This document shows, one piece after another, positions 44,494-53,545 of a stretch of DNA of 64,000 bases (positions are counted from its first letter, which is position 1; each line of letters begins with the position of its first letter). The notes below the pieces were generated by a model that made no database searches, was not told the DNA's origin, and saw only the letters and a program-made list of their open reading frames with translations. The DNA comes from Pseudobutyrivibrio sp. 49. Its GTDB lineage: Bacteria; Bacillota; Clostridia; Lachnospirales; Lachnospiraceae. The translations under genes were made by a program, and so were the position numbers. Location of the stretch: contig NZ_FNDP01000002.1 of NCBI RefSeq assembly GCF_900100545.1, forward strand, positions 62,001-126,000, read 5' to 3'.

Positions 44494-46173
44494 CTACATC
44501 CTCTTCTCGATATCTTTAACAATTATATTTTCAATATCTAAAGCTGATTCTTTGTTATCAGCTGTCACACTAATATACGCCTTCAGTTTAGGCTCCGTAC
44601 CAGAAGGTCTAATAACAACAGAACCATCTACTCCTTCGCCTTCAAAGAAATACTTTAAAACATCAGATTTAGGAAGCCCGTTTAAACCCTTACTGTAATC
44701 TTCAGTCTTAACTATCTTGTATTCTCCCACTGAATCCAATCCTTTATGGAATTCAACCATTATTGTTTGCATCTTTTCCATTCCCGTAGAACCTGGGAAC
44801 TCATAAGAATGAAGTGTATTCATGCAATAACCATATTTATCATAAATCTCTTCCAACTTTTGTAGTAGGCTTATTCCTCTAGTCTTATAGAATGCAAACA
44901 TCTCGCAAATCATATATGCAGCATTCACCGCATCTTTATCTCTTACATAAGCACCAGTTAAATATCCATAAGACTCCTCAAAACCACAAATATAATCATC
45001 TACTCTTTCTTGACTTTCTAGCAGCCCAATTTGTTCTCCAATAAACTTAAATCCAGTAAGCACATTTATTGTTTGGACACCATAATTTTGCGCAATCTTC
45101 TCCGCCAAATCCATTGTAACAATAGTTTTGATAAACACTGGGTTTTCTGGCATCTTGCCATGTTTCTGTCTCTGGCTACATATATAATCTAAAAGCAACA
45201 GCCCTACCTCATTACCAGATAATAATTGATAATCTCCGGTATTTGTTTTTACAGCTATTCCGCATCTATCTGCATCTGGATCTGTGGCAAGAAGCAAGTC
45301 TGCATCTGTTTTTTCGCAATATTTTAATCCAAGCTCCATAGCATCCCGTATTTCTGGGTTAGGATATGGACATGTTGGGAATTTACCATCTGGATTCTTC
45401 TGTTCTTCAACAACTGTTATGTTACTGAAGCCAGATTCAGACAAAGCTCTTGTAACCGGTTTCAACCCTGTACCATTTAATGGACTATATACAATTGATA
45501 CATTCTTATCAATAGAATCTCCAAAGAGGACACTCTGCCCTTTAACCTCATCAATGAATGCCGTTAATACCGAATCATCTATATTTCTAATTAAACCTTT
45601 TTCTATGGCATCATCAAAATCAATTCGTTTTACATCAATAAATATATCAATAGCATCAATCTCAGATAAAATCTTGCTTGCAGCTTCTGTTGTAATTTGA
45701 CAACCGTCAAATCCATATACCTTATATCCATTATATTTAGCAGGATTATGTGAAGCTGTTATCATAACACCTGCATCAGCTTTCAAATAACGTGTAGCAA
45801 AGCTAACAGTTGGAACAGGATTAAGTTCTGGCCAAATATTTACAGCTATACCATTAGCAGCAAATACGGATGAGGCAACTTTCGCAAAAACATCTGATTT
45901 TATTCTACTGTCATAACCAATAACTACACTTTTCTTTTCACTATTTATTGATAGCAAATAATTAGCCAGTCCTTGAGTAGCTTTCGCTACAACATAGATA
46001 TTCATTCTATTTGTTCCAGCCCCAATAGTACCACGAAGGCCTCCTGTACCAAATGCAAGATTTCTATAAAATGCATCTTCAATAGCATTCTCATCCATAC
46101 ATTTTAATTCGACTAATAAATCTTCATCTTCAGCGCATTCTAACCAACGTTCATATTCTCTTCTATAATCCAT
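44494..46173 (-). CDS. Phosphoglucomutase/phosphomannomutase (alpha-PGM type)
   Basis: A full-length 559-residue alpha-D-phosphohexomutase. The catalytic phosphoserine is S141 in TASHNP, the metal loop is D298-P-D300-A-D302-R, the sugar-binding loop is GFEESYGYL, and the phosphate-binding loop is RPSGTEPKLK. It interconverts hexose 6-phosphates and 1-phosphates. In this locus it can supply glucose-1-P for RfbF and mannose-1-P for ManC, so it feeds both nucleotide-sugar branches. It starts 2 bp after the SDR gene. Confidence 0.9.
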   Translation of the reverse strand: MDYRREYERWLECAEDEDLLVELKCMDENAIEDAFYRNLAFGTGGLRGTIGAGTNRMNIYVVAKATQGLANYLLSINSEKKSVVIGYDSRIKSDVFAKVASSVFAANGIAVNIWPELNPVPTVSFATRYLKADAGVMITASHNPAKYNGYKVYGFDGCQITTEAASKILSEIDAIDIFIDVKRIDFDDAIEKGLIRNIDDSVLTAFIDEVKGQSVLFGDSIDKNVSIVYSPLNGTGLKPVTRALSESGFSNITVVEEQKNPDGKFPTCPYPNPEIRDAMELGLKYCEKTDADLLLATDPDADRCGIAVKTNTGDYQLLSGNEVGLLLLDYICSQRQKHGKMPENPVFIKTIVTMDLAEKIAQNYGVQTINVLTGFKFIGEQIGLLESQERVDDYICGFEESYGYLTGAYVRDKDAVNAAYMICEMFAFYKTRGISLLQKLEEIYDKYGYCMNTLHSYEFPGSTGMEKMQTIMVEFHKGLDSVGEYKIVKTEDYSKGLNGLPKSDVLKYFFEGEGVDGSVVIRPSGTEPKLKAYISVTADNKESALDIENIIVKDIEKRM

Positions 46174-46175
46174 AA

Positions 46176-47081
46176 CTAACCTCTAGCCTTTTTTGTACTC
46201 TCAATAACTCTTCTAATTCCCTCATCAAACGTAATCTCTGGTTCAAATTCAAGTGCTTTATAACTTTTATCTGTATTAGGCTCTATTCCATAAACAGGTT
46301 TATCCCCTGATACAGCAAATTCACACATTGCATCCTTAAATTTCGATGCCACTTGCTCAATATACTTTCGCAATGGCTTTGATTCGTTCCCCGCCACGTG
46401 GTAAATACCACTTTCTACTTCTTTTATTCCCAAAAGATAAAACATTCTACCAGCATCAGACTCAAACAAGTAATTCCACGTCTGAGTTGCTGCTGAAAAA
46501 CTGGCAGTTTCACCTTTAATAAATTGATTTATAGCATAATCAAGCATAGTACCTTCATTATCATTGCACCCATACACACTGAAAATTCTAGCCCATATAT
46601 GCTTAATGTCTAGCTGTTCACACATTCTTCTGCTTAACAAATTTGCAGATAATTTTGATATACCATATGATGTTGTAGGATTAGGAACAGTATCTTCTGT
46701 TATCTCACAACTATAATTCCCATATTCAGCTTGCGAACCTGCCCCTACAAATTTCTTACACCCCAACTTGTTTGCAAGTTCCACCGCCTCTAACGTTGTG
46801 CGAATGTTATCTTCTTGGGCAAGAGGCAAATCTCTCTCAACCTTCGATGTATGACCCCAAGCAAAGTGATAAAACACATCATAAGGCTTCCCATCCCCCT
46901 TAACATTATCAAGATTATCAAGATCAGCGAACTCTATCTGAATCAAATAAGACTCAGGAAGTCTCTTTAAACGCCTAGTTCCTTCTCTAACTATAGCAAG
47001 AACTCTATCTCCATTTTTTACACATTCATTTATAAGAGCTACACCAATCATACTTGTAGCACCAGTTATAACCACACGCAT
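46176..47081 (-). CDS. NAD(P)-dependent sugar reductase/epimerase, YerF-like candidate
   Basis: A 301-residue extended SDR with GATSMIG (7-13) and a YGISK active site. It starts directly at the stop of the YerE-like gene (TAG then ATG, with GAGG 8 nt upstream), so the two are tightly coupled. In the known yersiniose pathway a reductase (YerF) reduces the two-carbon branch added by YerE. In other CDP-dideoxyhexose clusters the equivalent position codes for paratose/abequose synthase. The YerF role is inferred from context; the SDR fold is clear. Confidence 0.78.
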   Translation of the reverse strand: MRVVITGATSMIGVALINECVKNGDRVLAIVREGTRRLKRLPESYLIQIEFADLDNLDNVKGDGKPYDVFYHFAWGHTSKVERDLPLAQEDNIRTTLEAVELANKLGCKKFVGAGSQAEYGNYSCEITEDTVPNPTTSYGISKLSANLLSRRMCEQLDIKHIWARIFSVYGCNDNEGTMLDYAINQFIKGETASFSAATQTWNYLFESDAGRMFYLLGIKEVESGIYHVAGNESKPLRKYIEQVASKFKDAMCEFAVSGDKPVYGIEPNTDKSYKALEFEPEITFDEGIRRVIESTKKARG

Positions 47082-48833
47082 CTAATTATCCTCGATATTT
47101 GAATCTACATTATATTCATTCAAATTCATCAACTCCATATATAACCTTCTATCCAACAATGGTTCTTGATCTTGATTAGGTTTTCCGAATTCTAGTTTAG
47201 GAAATATATATGTATTCTCATTTAGTATTATTTCAATAAACGCAGGATTATCATCTGTCAATAACTCAATTGGTAATTTGCAAATATCATCTACTGATGT
47301 TGCTGCCGCATACGCTATACCATAGGCGTTTGCAATTAATCTAAAATCAGGAGATGAGAATCCACCTTCTGGAACAGTCTGATAAAAATTATTGTTAAAG
47401 TACATTTCTTGAAAATGTCTTATCATACCTAATGCATTATTATTAAAAACAATAATCTTTACTGGCAGTTTTTCTCTGGCAACAGTCATTAATTCTTGAA
47501 TATTCATTTGCAGACCACCATCTCCAGTGAAACAATATGCTTTTTTCCTAGAAGCTAAACAAGCACCAACAGCCGCTGGTAACGAATATCCCATTGCGCC
47601 ATGTCCACCAGAAAAGAACATTCTTTGGTTGTTCTTTAATTTAAATGACTGTGCTACCCATACCTGATTTTGTCCTACATCCGTAGTAATTACAGAATCA
47701 TCTGGAATAAAATAACTGATAGCGCCAACCATTTCATTGGGAAGTTTGCAATCTATTCCTGTTAATTTTTTCTTTATCACATTGCATACTCCCACCCATT
47801 TTGAATAATTCAATTTATAGTTCTTTTTTGCCGCTTCACCTAGCAATTTCTTTATTGCAAAACGTAAGTCTCCTCTTATTTGAACTTCGTTTTCATGAAC
47901 TTTATATTCAAGTTCACCTTCATCGATATCTACTCTAATTATTTTAGCGTTTGGTGCAAAGTTTTCCCTCTTAACACCTACCTGTCTAATATCTAGTCTC
48001 GAACCTATCGAGATAACCAAGTCGCTTTTAGCCACAATAAAATTCGCTGTTCTATCACCATATGCACCTATAAATCCATAATTATACTTTGAATCAGATA
48101 TCGCATCTACCGCAATCATGGATGTAACCGCTGGTATTCCTAAAGAATCAACTAACTCTTTCATTTCCTTAGTTGCATTAGCAGTCTTAACTCCATTTCC
48201 TATTATCAAAACTGGTGAACATGCATTGTCAAGCTCCTTGATAATACCCGAAACATCTATTGGCTCATTATTCTGACTGGAATTCTCATAGCCCTCAAGC
48301 TCATTAACATCTATATCTGCTCTAAAAATATTCATCGGAATATCTAGAAGGACTGGTCCGCGTCTTCCAGATATAGCTTCACTTACAGCATAATCAAGAT
48401 AATATTTTATCTTATTAGCATCATCTATCTGTGCCGCATATTTTGTGACGGATTTTACTATTGAAATAATATCCGTCTCTTGAAAACCTCTCTGGCGCAC
48501 CCCATAATTACCTTTTAATTCATTAGCATTAACCTGACCGGTAATAAACAGTGTAGGTATCGAGTCAAAATACGCATCACAGATTCCTGTAATAAGGTTT
48601 GTAGCTCCAGGACCACTAGTAGCATAAGCAACCCCGATATTTCCTGACTCCTGCGCATATCCACAAGCAGCAAAAGCAGCGCCCTGTTCGTGATACGTAA
48701 CATGCGCTGCAATTTTATTTTCATATTTACTAAAGGAATCCATCAAATGCGTTACCATACCACCTGGGTAGCCAAATACATGCTTGACTCCTTTAGCTAT
48801 TAAGTATTCAACAATGTAATCTGATACTTTCAA
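47082..48833 (-). CDS. Thiamine-diphosphate enzyme, YerE-like (acetolactate synthase family)
   Basis: A 583-residue protein with the acetolactate-synthase three-domain layout. Catalytic Glu E49 lies in YHEQGAAFAACGYA. RQRGFQETDI (113-122) is typical of the sugar-cluster members. The ThDP-binding motif runs from GDG at 437 to NNN at 464. Its place between rfbH and an SDR in a CDP-sugar block matches YerE of yersiniose synthesis, which attaches a two-carbon unit from pyruvate to C4 of CDP-3,6-dideoxy-4-ketohexose. A housekeeping IlvB role is less likely: there is no IlvN subunit or branched-chain amino-acid gene nearby. The start codon is TTG, with GAGG 6 nt upstream. Confidence 0.82.
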   Translation of the reverse strand: MKVSDYIVEYLIAKGVKHVFGYPGGMVTHLMDSFSKYENKIAAHVTYHEQGAAFAACGYAQESGNIGVAYATSGPGATNLITGICDAYFDSIPTLFITGQVNANELKGNYGVRQRGFQETDIISIVKSVTKYAAQIDDANKIKYYLDYAVSEAISGRRGPVLLDIPMNIFRADIDVNELEGYENSSQNNEPIDVSGIIKELDNACSPVLIIGNGVKTANATKEMKELVDSLGIPAVTSMIAVDAISDSKYNYGFIGAYGDRTANFIVAKSDLVISIGSRLDIRQVGVKRENFAPNAKIIRVDIDEGELEYKVHENEVQIRGDLRFAIKKLLGEAAKKNYKLNYSKWVGVCNVIKKKLTGIDCKLPNEMVGAISYFIPDDSVITTDVGQNQVWVAQSFKLKNNQRMFFSGGHGAMGYSLPAAVGACLASRKKAYCFTGDGGLQMNIQELMTVAREKLPVKIIVFNNNALGMIRHFQEMYFNNNFYQTVPEGGFSSPDFRLIANAYGIAYAAATSVDDICKLPIELLTDDNPAFIEIILNENTYIFPKLEFGKPNQDQEPLLDRRLYMELMNLNEYNVDSNIEDN

Positions 48834-48845
48834 TTCTATCCTCGT

Positions 48846-50204
48846 TTATTGGTTAACAGCCTCAATAATAACTTGTGCCATATAATCAATCATTTCATCT
48901 GTCATTCCTGGATATACACCTACCCAGAATGTATTATTCATAATAAACTCTGTGTTTTCAAGATTTCCAACCACTCTGTATGCATCTGTACCTCTAATCT
49001 GATTAAAGCAAGGGTGCTTAATGAGATTTCCAGAGAAAAGAAGTCTTGTCTGAGCATTATGCTCTTCAATATACTTTGTCACATCATTTCTCTTAACACC
49101 ACTTTCGGGCTTTACTGAAATAAGGAAACCAAACCAACTAGGCTCTGAATTTTCAGCTGGTTCAGGTAGAATAAGCTTATCTGCCACGGAACTATTTGCA
49201 AGAGCATCATGAAGTCGTGCCCAGTTGTGACGACGTCTTTCAATAAAGCTTGGGAACTTCTTAAGCTGCTCTACACCAACTGCTGCTTGAAGATCTGTGA
49301 CCTTAAGATTATATCCAAAGTGACTATATACATATTTATGATCATAACCCTGTGGAAGCTGGCCATACTGTCCATCATATCTATGTCCACAGAAATCATC
49401 CTGTCCTGATGGGCAAATGCAATCACGTCCCCAGTCACGATATGAAAGAATAAGTCTATTAAGCTGAGGATTGTTTGTATAAACACAGCCTCCCTCACCC
49501 ATTGTCATATGATGTGGTGGGTAGAAGGACGATGTTCCTATGTCACCCCATGTACCTGAGAAGCGTGTCTCTCCATCAATTGTGTACTTTGTTCCAAGTG
49601 CATCACAATTGTCTTCTACAAGCCAAAGATTGTGCTTATCACAGAATGCCTTTACAGCCTTTAAATCGAATGGATTACCAAGAGTGTGAGCAATCATAAC
49701 CGCTTTTGTCTTAGGACTGAGAGCTTCCTCAAGCTTAGTAGCATCGATATTGTACTGAGGAACTGTTACATCAACAAATACTGGAACAGCACCATACTGA
49801 ATTATTGGTGTAACTGTAGTAGGGAATCCTGCCGCTACTGTAATAACCTCGTCTCCTCGCTTAATCTGTCTATCACCTAATTCTGGCGCTGTAAGGACAG
49901 AAAAAGCTATAAGATTTGCCGAAGAACCTGAGTTTACAAGATGAGCAAACTTCACACCAATCCACTGTGCAAACTCCTTCTCAAACTGGTCAGAAAAACG
50001 ACCTGTAGTTAGCCAAAAATCGAGCATTGCATCCGTAAGTGATTGCATTTCCTTTTCATCATACACACGGCTTGCATAACTAATACGATCTCCTGGCTTG
50101 AAGTTCTCCTTTGACTCCTTAGGCTCTTTAAAATCATGATAATAATCAGCAACAAGAGCTTTAATCTGCTCACGTGCTTCTTCTTCTGTTTTCCAATTAG
50201 ACAT
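48846..50204 (-). CDS. rfbH: CDP-4-keto-6-deoxyglucose 3-dehydrase (E1)
   Basis: A 452-residue member of the aminotransferase-fold DegT/StrS family, specialised as a PMP and [2Fe-2S] dehydrase. The usual PLP lysine is replaced by His in SFYPPHHMTMGEGG (H231/H232), the hallmark of RfbH/AscC. Iron-sulfur ligands are visible as C262-x-C264-x7-C272, with C200 a likely fourth ligand. It removes the 3-OH of CDP-4-keto-6-deoxyglucose. The reaction needs an E3 reductase (RfbI/AscD type), which is not encoded in this window. Confidence 0.93.
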   Translation of the reverse strand: MSNWKTEEEAREQIKALVADYYHDFKEPKESKENFKPGDRISYASRVYDEKEMQSLTDAMLDFWLTTGRFSDQFEKEFAQWIGVKFAHLVNSGSSANLIAFSVLTAPELGDRQIKRGDEVITVAAGFPTTVTPIIQYGAVPVFVDVTVPQYNIDATKLEEALSPKTKAVMIAHTLGNPFDLKAVKAFCDKHNLWLVEDNCDALGTKYTIDGETRFSGTWGDIGTSSFYPPHHMTMGEGGCVYTNNPQLNRLILSYRDWGRDCICPSGQDDFCGHRYDGQYGQLPQGYDHKYVYSHFGYNLKVTDLQAAVGVEQLKKFPSFIERRRHNWARLHDALANSSVADKLILPEPAENSEPSWFGFLISVKPESGVKRNDVTKYIEEHNAQTRLLFSGNLIKHPCFNQIRGTDAYRVVGNLENTEFIMNNTFWVGVYPGMTDEMIDYMAQVIIEAVNQ

Positions 50205-50223
50205 ATATATTCCTCTTTCTATA

Positions 50224-51006
50224 CTATTGTTCCCATTTCATCCATGGTGCTTTACCTGCGGCAATTAGTTTTTCAAGAGTATCCTTTTCACGCATATTAT
50301 CCATACACTGCCAGAATCCTTTGTGAATATAACTCATTAATTCTCCTTGCTGCGCCAATTTTTCAAGCGGTTCCTTCTCAAGGACAGTCGAGTCCCCATC
50401 TATATAATCGAAAATATTTGGTTCGAAAACCATATAGCCAGCATTAATTGGCACGCCATCATTAACCTGCTTTTCACGGAAGGATTTGACAGCATTATCA
50501 CCACCAATATCTAATACTCCCTTAGATTGATCCTGAAGTACCGCCGTAAGAGTAGCAATTTTGTTATTTTCTTTATGAAATTCGATTAACTTATTAATAT
50601 CAACGTCACAAACACCATCGCCATATGTCATAAGGAATGGTTCGGTACCTACATATTCTTGGACTCGCTTAATACGTCCACCGGTCATAGTATTAAGGCC
50701 AGTATCTACGATTGTGACCTTCCATGGTTCTAAATGAGATTCATGCACTATCATCTCATTATTACCATTACGATAATCAAAACTAATATCGCTATTTCGC
50801 AAAAAATAATCAGCAAACCATTGCTTAATAACCTGCTGTTTATACCCAGCACAGATTATAAACTCATTATGTCCATAATACGAATATTCCTTCATAATAT
50901 GCCATAATATCGGCTGATTACCTATATCTATCATTGGTTTTGGTTTGAATGCAGATTCTTCGGAAATACGTGTTCCAAATCCACCTGCTAAAAGAACCAC
51001 TTTCAT
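50224..51006 (-). CDS. rfbF: Glucose-1-phosphate cytidylyltransferase
   Basis: A 260-residue nucleotidyltransferase with the signature LAGGFGTR (6-13) and KPKPMIDIG, plus the YGDGVCDVD metal-binding region, as in RfbF/AscA. It makes CDP-glucose from CTP and glucose-1-P, the first step of the CDP-sugar branch. Good ribosome site (AAGAGG). It opens the rfbF-rfbH-yerE-like-SDR-PGM-rfbG block and follows manA after 171 bp. Confidence 0.94.
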   Translation of the reverse strand: MKVVLLAGGFGTRISEESAFKPKPMIDIGNQPILWHIMKEYSYYGHNEFIICAGYKQQVIKQWFADYFLRNSDISFDYRNGNNEMIVHESHLEPWKVTIVDTGLNTMTGGRIKRVQEYVGTEPFLMTYGDGVCDVDINKLIEFHKENNKIATLTAVLQDQSKGVLDIGGDNAVKSFREKQVNDGVPINAGYMVFEPNIFDYIDGDSTVLEKEPLEKLAQQGELMSYIHKGFWQCMDNMREKDTLEKLIAAGKAPWMKWEQ

Positions 51007-51024
51007 TCTTACACCTCTTTTTAT

Positions 51025-51177
51025 CTACTCAATAGCCGAAGCTATATTATCATATATTTCATCCAACAGAATCTCAGAATCGTATACCAAAATATATCTT
51101 TGATTATAAGAAAATGATAACACCGTTTTGTTAACTAAAACTAATATGCTTGGATCGCAAACGTGAATAATTGATTT
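51025..51177 (-). other. In-frame open extension after the manA stop codon
   Basis: After the manA TAG the same frame stays open for 50 codons (KSIIHVCDPSILVLVNKTVL and onward, ending DEIYDNIASAIE) before a second TAG. There is no ATG and no ribosome site. It could be chance in AT-rich DNA, a relic of a longer protein, or rare readthrough. Nothing else is seen in this 171-bp spacer. Confidence 0.3.
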
Positions 51178-52167
51178 CTACCCTCTTATATCTAAAAACT
51201 GCATTTTTCCATGTATTCTAAACATTTCTGAATTAGCTGGAACAAAAACGCAATCGCCCTTAAATACATCTAAGGAAAAATCCTCATTCCCGATGGTTCC
51301 ACATCCATTTATGCAAAGCAGAACTCGAAATCCTAATTCATCGGATTGATAATGCACAATCTGTCTTCGCTCAGTATTGACAATCATTCTGTATACTTCA
51401 AAATACTTACATCTTGAGAGCAACTCTCTTGCAACGCCATTCTCATACTTTAAAACTCTAATTGGTTGCCGCGGTTCTTTAGAAGCTGAAGTGTTGGCCA
51501 CATCCACTGCTTTATCAAGATGTAACCCACGCTTTTTCCCATTTTTATCTATTCGATTGTAATCATACAATCTATAAGTTAGATTCGAACTTTCTTGTAT
51601 CTCTGCTATCAAGCATCCAGCACCAATAGCATGTATTGTTCCTGATTCAATATAAAAAACATCATCTTTATTTACAGGAATAGTTTGTAGATACTTCTTA
51701 ATCGAACCATCCAATGCAGATTTTTTTAACTCATCCGTTGTGACATCTTCTCTTAATCCATAAACCAACTTAGCATCTTTTGCGGCATCCAAAACATACC
51801 ACATCTCTGTCTTGCCCTTTTGCCCATTTTCGTTCTTGAATGCATAAGCATCATCTGGATGTACTTGGATAGATAAATCCTTGTTGGCATCTATAAACTT
51901 AACCAAAATAGGTAATTCGTTAAGCCCATTATTTCTCGTTCCCAAAAAATCTGGATTTGCCTTAAGAACTTCATTTAATGGTAATCCCGTAAAGCGCCCT
52001 GAAGCTACCACGCTGAGACCATCAGAATGCGTAGAGCATTCCCATGTCTCTGCAAGTGGCGTCAATTCAATTTTTTTTGCATACTCTGTATTTAGCCTAT
52101 TACCACCCCAAAGATAATCTTTGGCTGCTGGCTTTAATAAGAACGGTTTATTCAACCTACTGCTCAC
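51178..52167 (-). CDS. manA: Mannose-6-phosphate isomerase, class I
   Basis: A 329-residue cupin-type zinc enzyme: Q101-V-H103 (IQVHPDD), E121 (KTEMW) and a later His (SGTIHAIGAG) are the metal ligands. It converts fructose-6-P to mannose-6-P, the first step towards GDP-mannose and GDP-fucose. The start codon is GTG with GGAG 8 nt upstream. It lies 2 bp after manC, so coupled translation is likely. Confidence 0.92.
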   Translation of the reverse strand: MSSRLNKPFLLKPAAKDYLWGGNRLNTEYAKKIELTPLAETWECSTHSDGLSVVASGRFTGLPLNEVLKANPDFLGTRNNGLNELPILVKFIDANKDLSIQVHPDDAYAFKNENGQKGKTEMWYVLDAAKDAKLVYGLREDVTTDELKKSALDGSIKKYLQTIPVNKDDVFYIESGTIHAIGAGCLIAEIQESSNLTYRLYDYNRIDKNGKKRGLHLDKAVDVANTSASKEPRQPIRVLKYENGVARELLSRCKYFEVYRMIVNTERRQIVHYQSDELGFRVLLCINGCGTIGNEDFSLDVFKGDCVFVPANSEMFRIHGKMQFLDIRG

Positions 52168-52169
52168 TG

Positions 52170-53486
52170 TTAATACTCCAACTCAAATTTTTCTTTATCT
52201 TCTACAGTTATTTCTTTTCCAAGCTGGACCTCAATGATTTGTAGTTCAGTCTCAGCTTTAATTGTGTGCCTACATCCAGCACTCATGGTAATAACATCTC
52301 CTGCTTTAACTTTTTGATGCATTCCATCTACAATTGTCGTTCCTTCTCCAGAGATGACTACCCAGACTTCATCCCTCAGTTTGTGGCTATGATAATTCAT
52401 AGCATTTCCTGGATGAAGCGTCACCTTCATCGTCATACTATCATCTTCTACGTCTACGACCTTAAAGCTTCCCCAACTTTTTTCAGCAAACATAATCTGC
52501 TGGTCGATTTCATCAACATATGGCTTTATGAATGAGCTCTCATGCTTATCTGAAACCAGTATTCCTTCGGGCGAAGCTGAAATAACAACATCTTTTAATC
52601 CCATTGCTATAATAGGAACATTCATTTCATTAATCACATGAACATCTTCACAAGAATCGCTCAAACGTCCTTTGCCTACTACATTTTCCTGCATGGCTTC
52701 TGTAAGAGTATTCCATGTGCCCAAATCTTTCCACTGGCCTGCAAATCTCATCACCTGAATACTAGGCTCTTTTTCAACGACAGCATAGTCAAATGATATT
52801 TTTTCTATTTCTTCGTACTTTGAATACAAATCATGATAATCTGTAAAATCTATTAGCTCATGTGCTTTATCAATAACATATTTTAGTTTGTAGGCAAACA
52901 CTCCTCCATTCCAAAGTGCTCCTCTAGATATATAATCTTCGGCCACAGCAGCTGTCGGTTTCTCTTTAAATGTATCAACTTTACTTATTTGTTCCGCAGT
53001 CTCAGGAATTATATAACCATACTTCTCCGATGGGTATGTTGGTTCAATTCCCATAAGGACTAGATTTGCTTCTCCTTTTTCAGCCTGGGCACATAATTCC
53101 TTTAACGCTTTAAAATAATCATCCTCCACATATGGATCAACAGGACATACCACAACTGCTTCATTTTCATCTACTCCCTGAACGTCAACAAGGTATGCGC
53201 TCGCAAGAGCAATTGCAGGAAACGTATCTTTGCGACATGGTTCAATTGATATTCCAACCTTCTGTCCAAGCTGATTGTTAATCTCTGAAACCTGTGTCTT
53301 AGAAGTCGCAATAGTTACAACTGCGTCACTATCAACAGTCTTTATCTGGCGATATACTCTCTGAACCATTGATTCATAATTGCCGTCTTTATCTTTAAAT
53401 ATTTTTATAAATTGTTTTGATCTTATATCATTTGATAAAGGCCAAAGTCTTTTACCCGACCCGCCTGAAAGCAAAATAAGATTCAT
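52170..53486 (-). CDS. manC: Mannose-1-phosphate guanylyltransferase
   Basis: A 438-residue protein: an N-terminal GDP-mannose pyrophosphorylase domain with GGSGKRLWP (8-16) and FKEKP, and a C-terminal cupin domain (about 345-438) with NYHSHKLRDEVW and SAGCRHTI, as in type II ManC/AlgA proteins. It converts mannose-1-P and GTP to GDP-mannose. The cupin part may carry isomerase activity, but a separate manA follows immediately. Strong ribosome site AAGGAG. Confidence 0.93.
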   Translation of the reverse strand: MNLILLSGGSGKRLWPLSNDIRSKQFIKIFKDKDGNYESMVQRVYRQIKTVDSDAVVTIATSKTQVSEINNQLGQKVGISIEPCRKDTFPAIALASAYLVDVQGVDENEAVVVCPVDPYVEDDYFKALKELCAQAEKGEANLVLMGIEPTYPSEKYGYIIPETAEQISKVDTFKEKPTAAVAEDYISRGALWNGGVFAYKLKYVIDKAHELIDFTDYHDLYSKYEEIEKISFDYAVVEKEPSIQVMRFAGQWKDLGTWNTLTEAMQENVVGKGRLSDSCEDVHVINEMNVPIIAMGLKDVVISASPEGILVSDKHESSFIKPYVDEIDQQIMFAEKSWGSFKVVDVEDDSMTMKVTLHPGNAMNYHSHKLRDEVWVVISGEGTTIVDGMHQKVKAGDVITMSAGCRHTIKAETELQIIEVQLGKEITVEDKEKFELEY

Positions 53487-53507
53487 ACATTTTTCTCCTT
53501 ACACTCA

Positions 53508-53537
53508 AATAGACTGTTGTATTAACAACAGTCTATT
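53508..53537 (-). terminator. Hairpin between gmd and manC
   Basis: A perfect 12-bp stem (AATAGACTGTTG with CAACAGTCTATT) with a 6-nt loop in the 59-bp spacer. On the minus strand only a short T run follows, so termination is probably partial. It may stabilise the upstream message or lower manC and manA levels relative to gmd. Confidence 0.5.
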
Positions 53538-53545
53538 GTATTTTA

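Noticed and set aside
45284-45700. Plus-strand open frame of 138 codons opposite the phosphohexomutase gene
   Set aside because: The opposite strand encodes a full-length enzyme with all motifs; this frame is its shadow.
47082-48833. Housekeeping acetolactate synthase (ilvB)
   Set aside because: No ilvN or other branched-chain amino-acid genes nearby; the gene is coupled to CDP-sugar genes.
50136-50447. Plus-strand frame of 103 codons across the rfbF/rfbH junction
   Set aside because: It crosses two real genes and lacks a start site.
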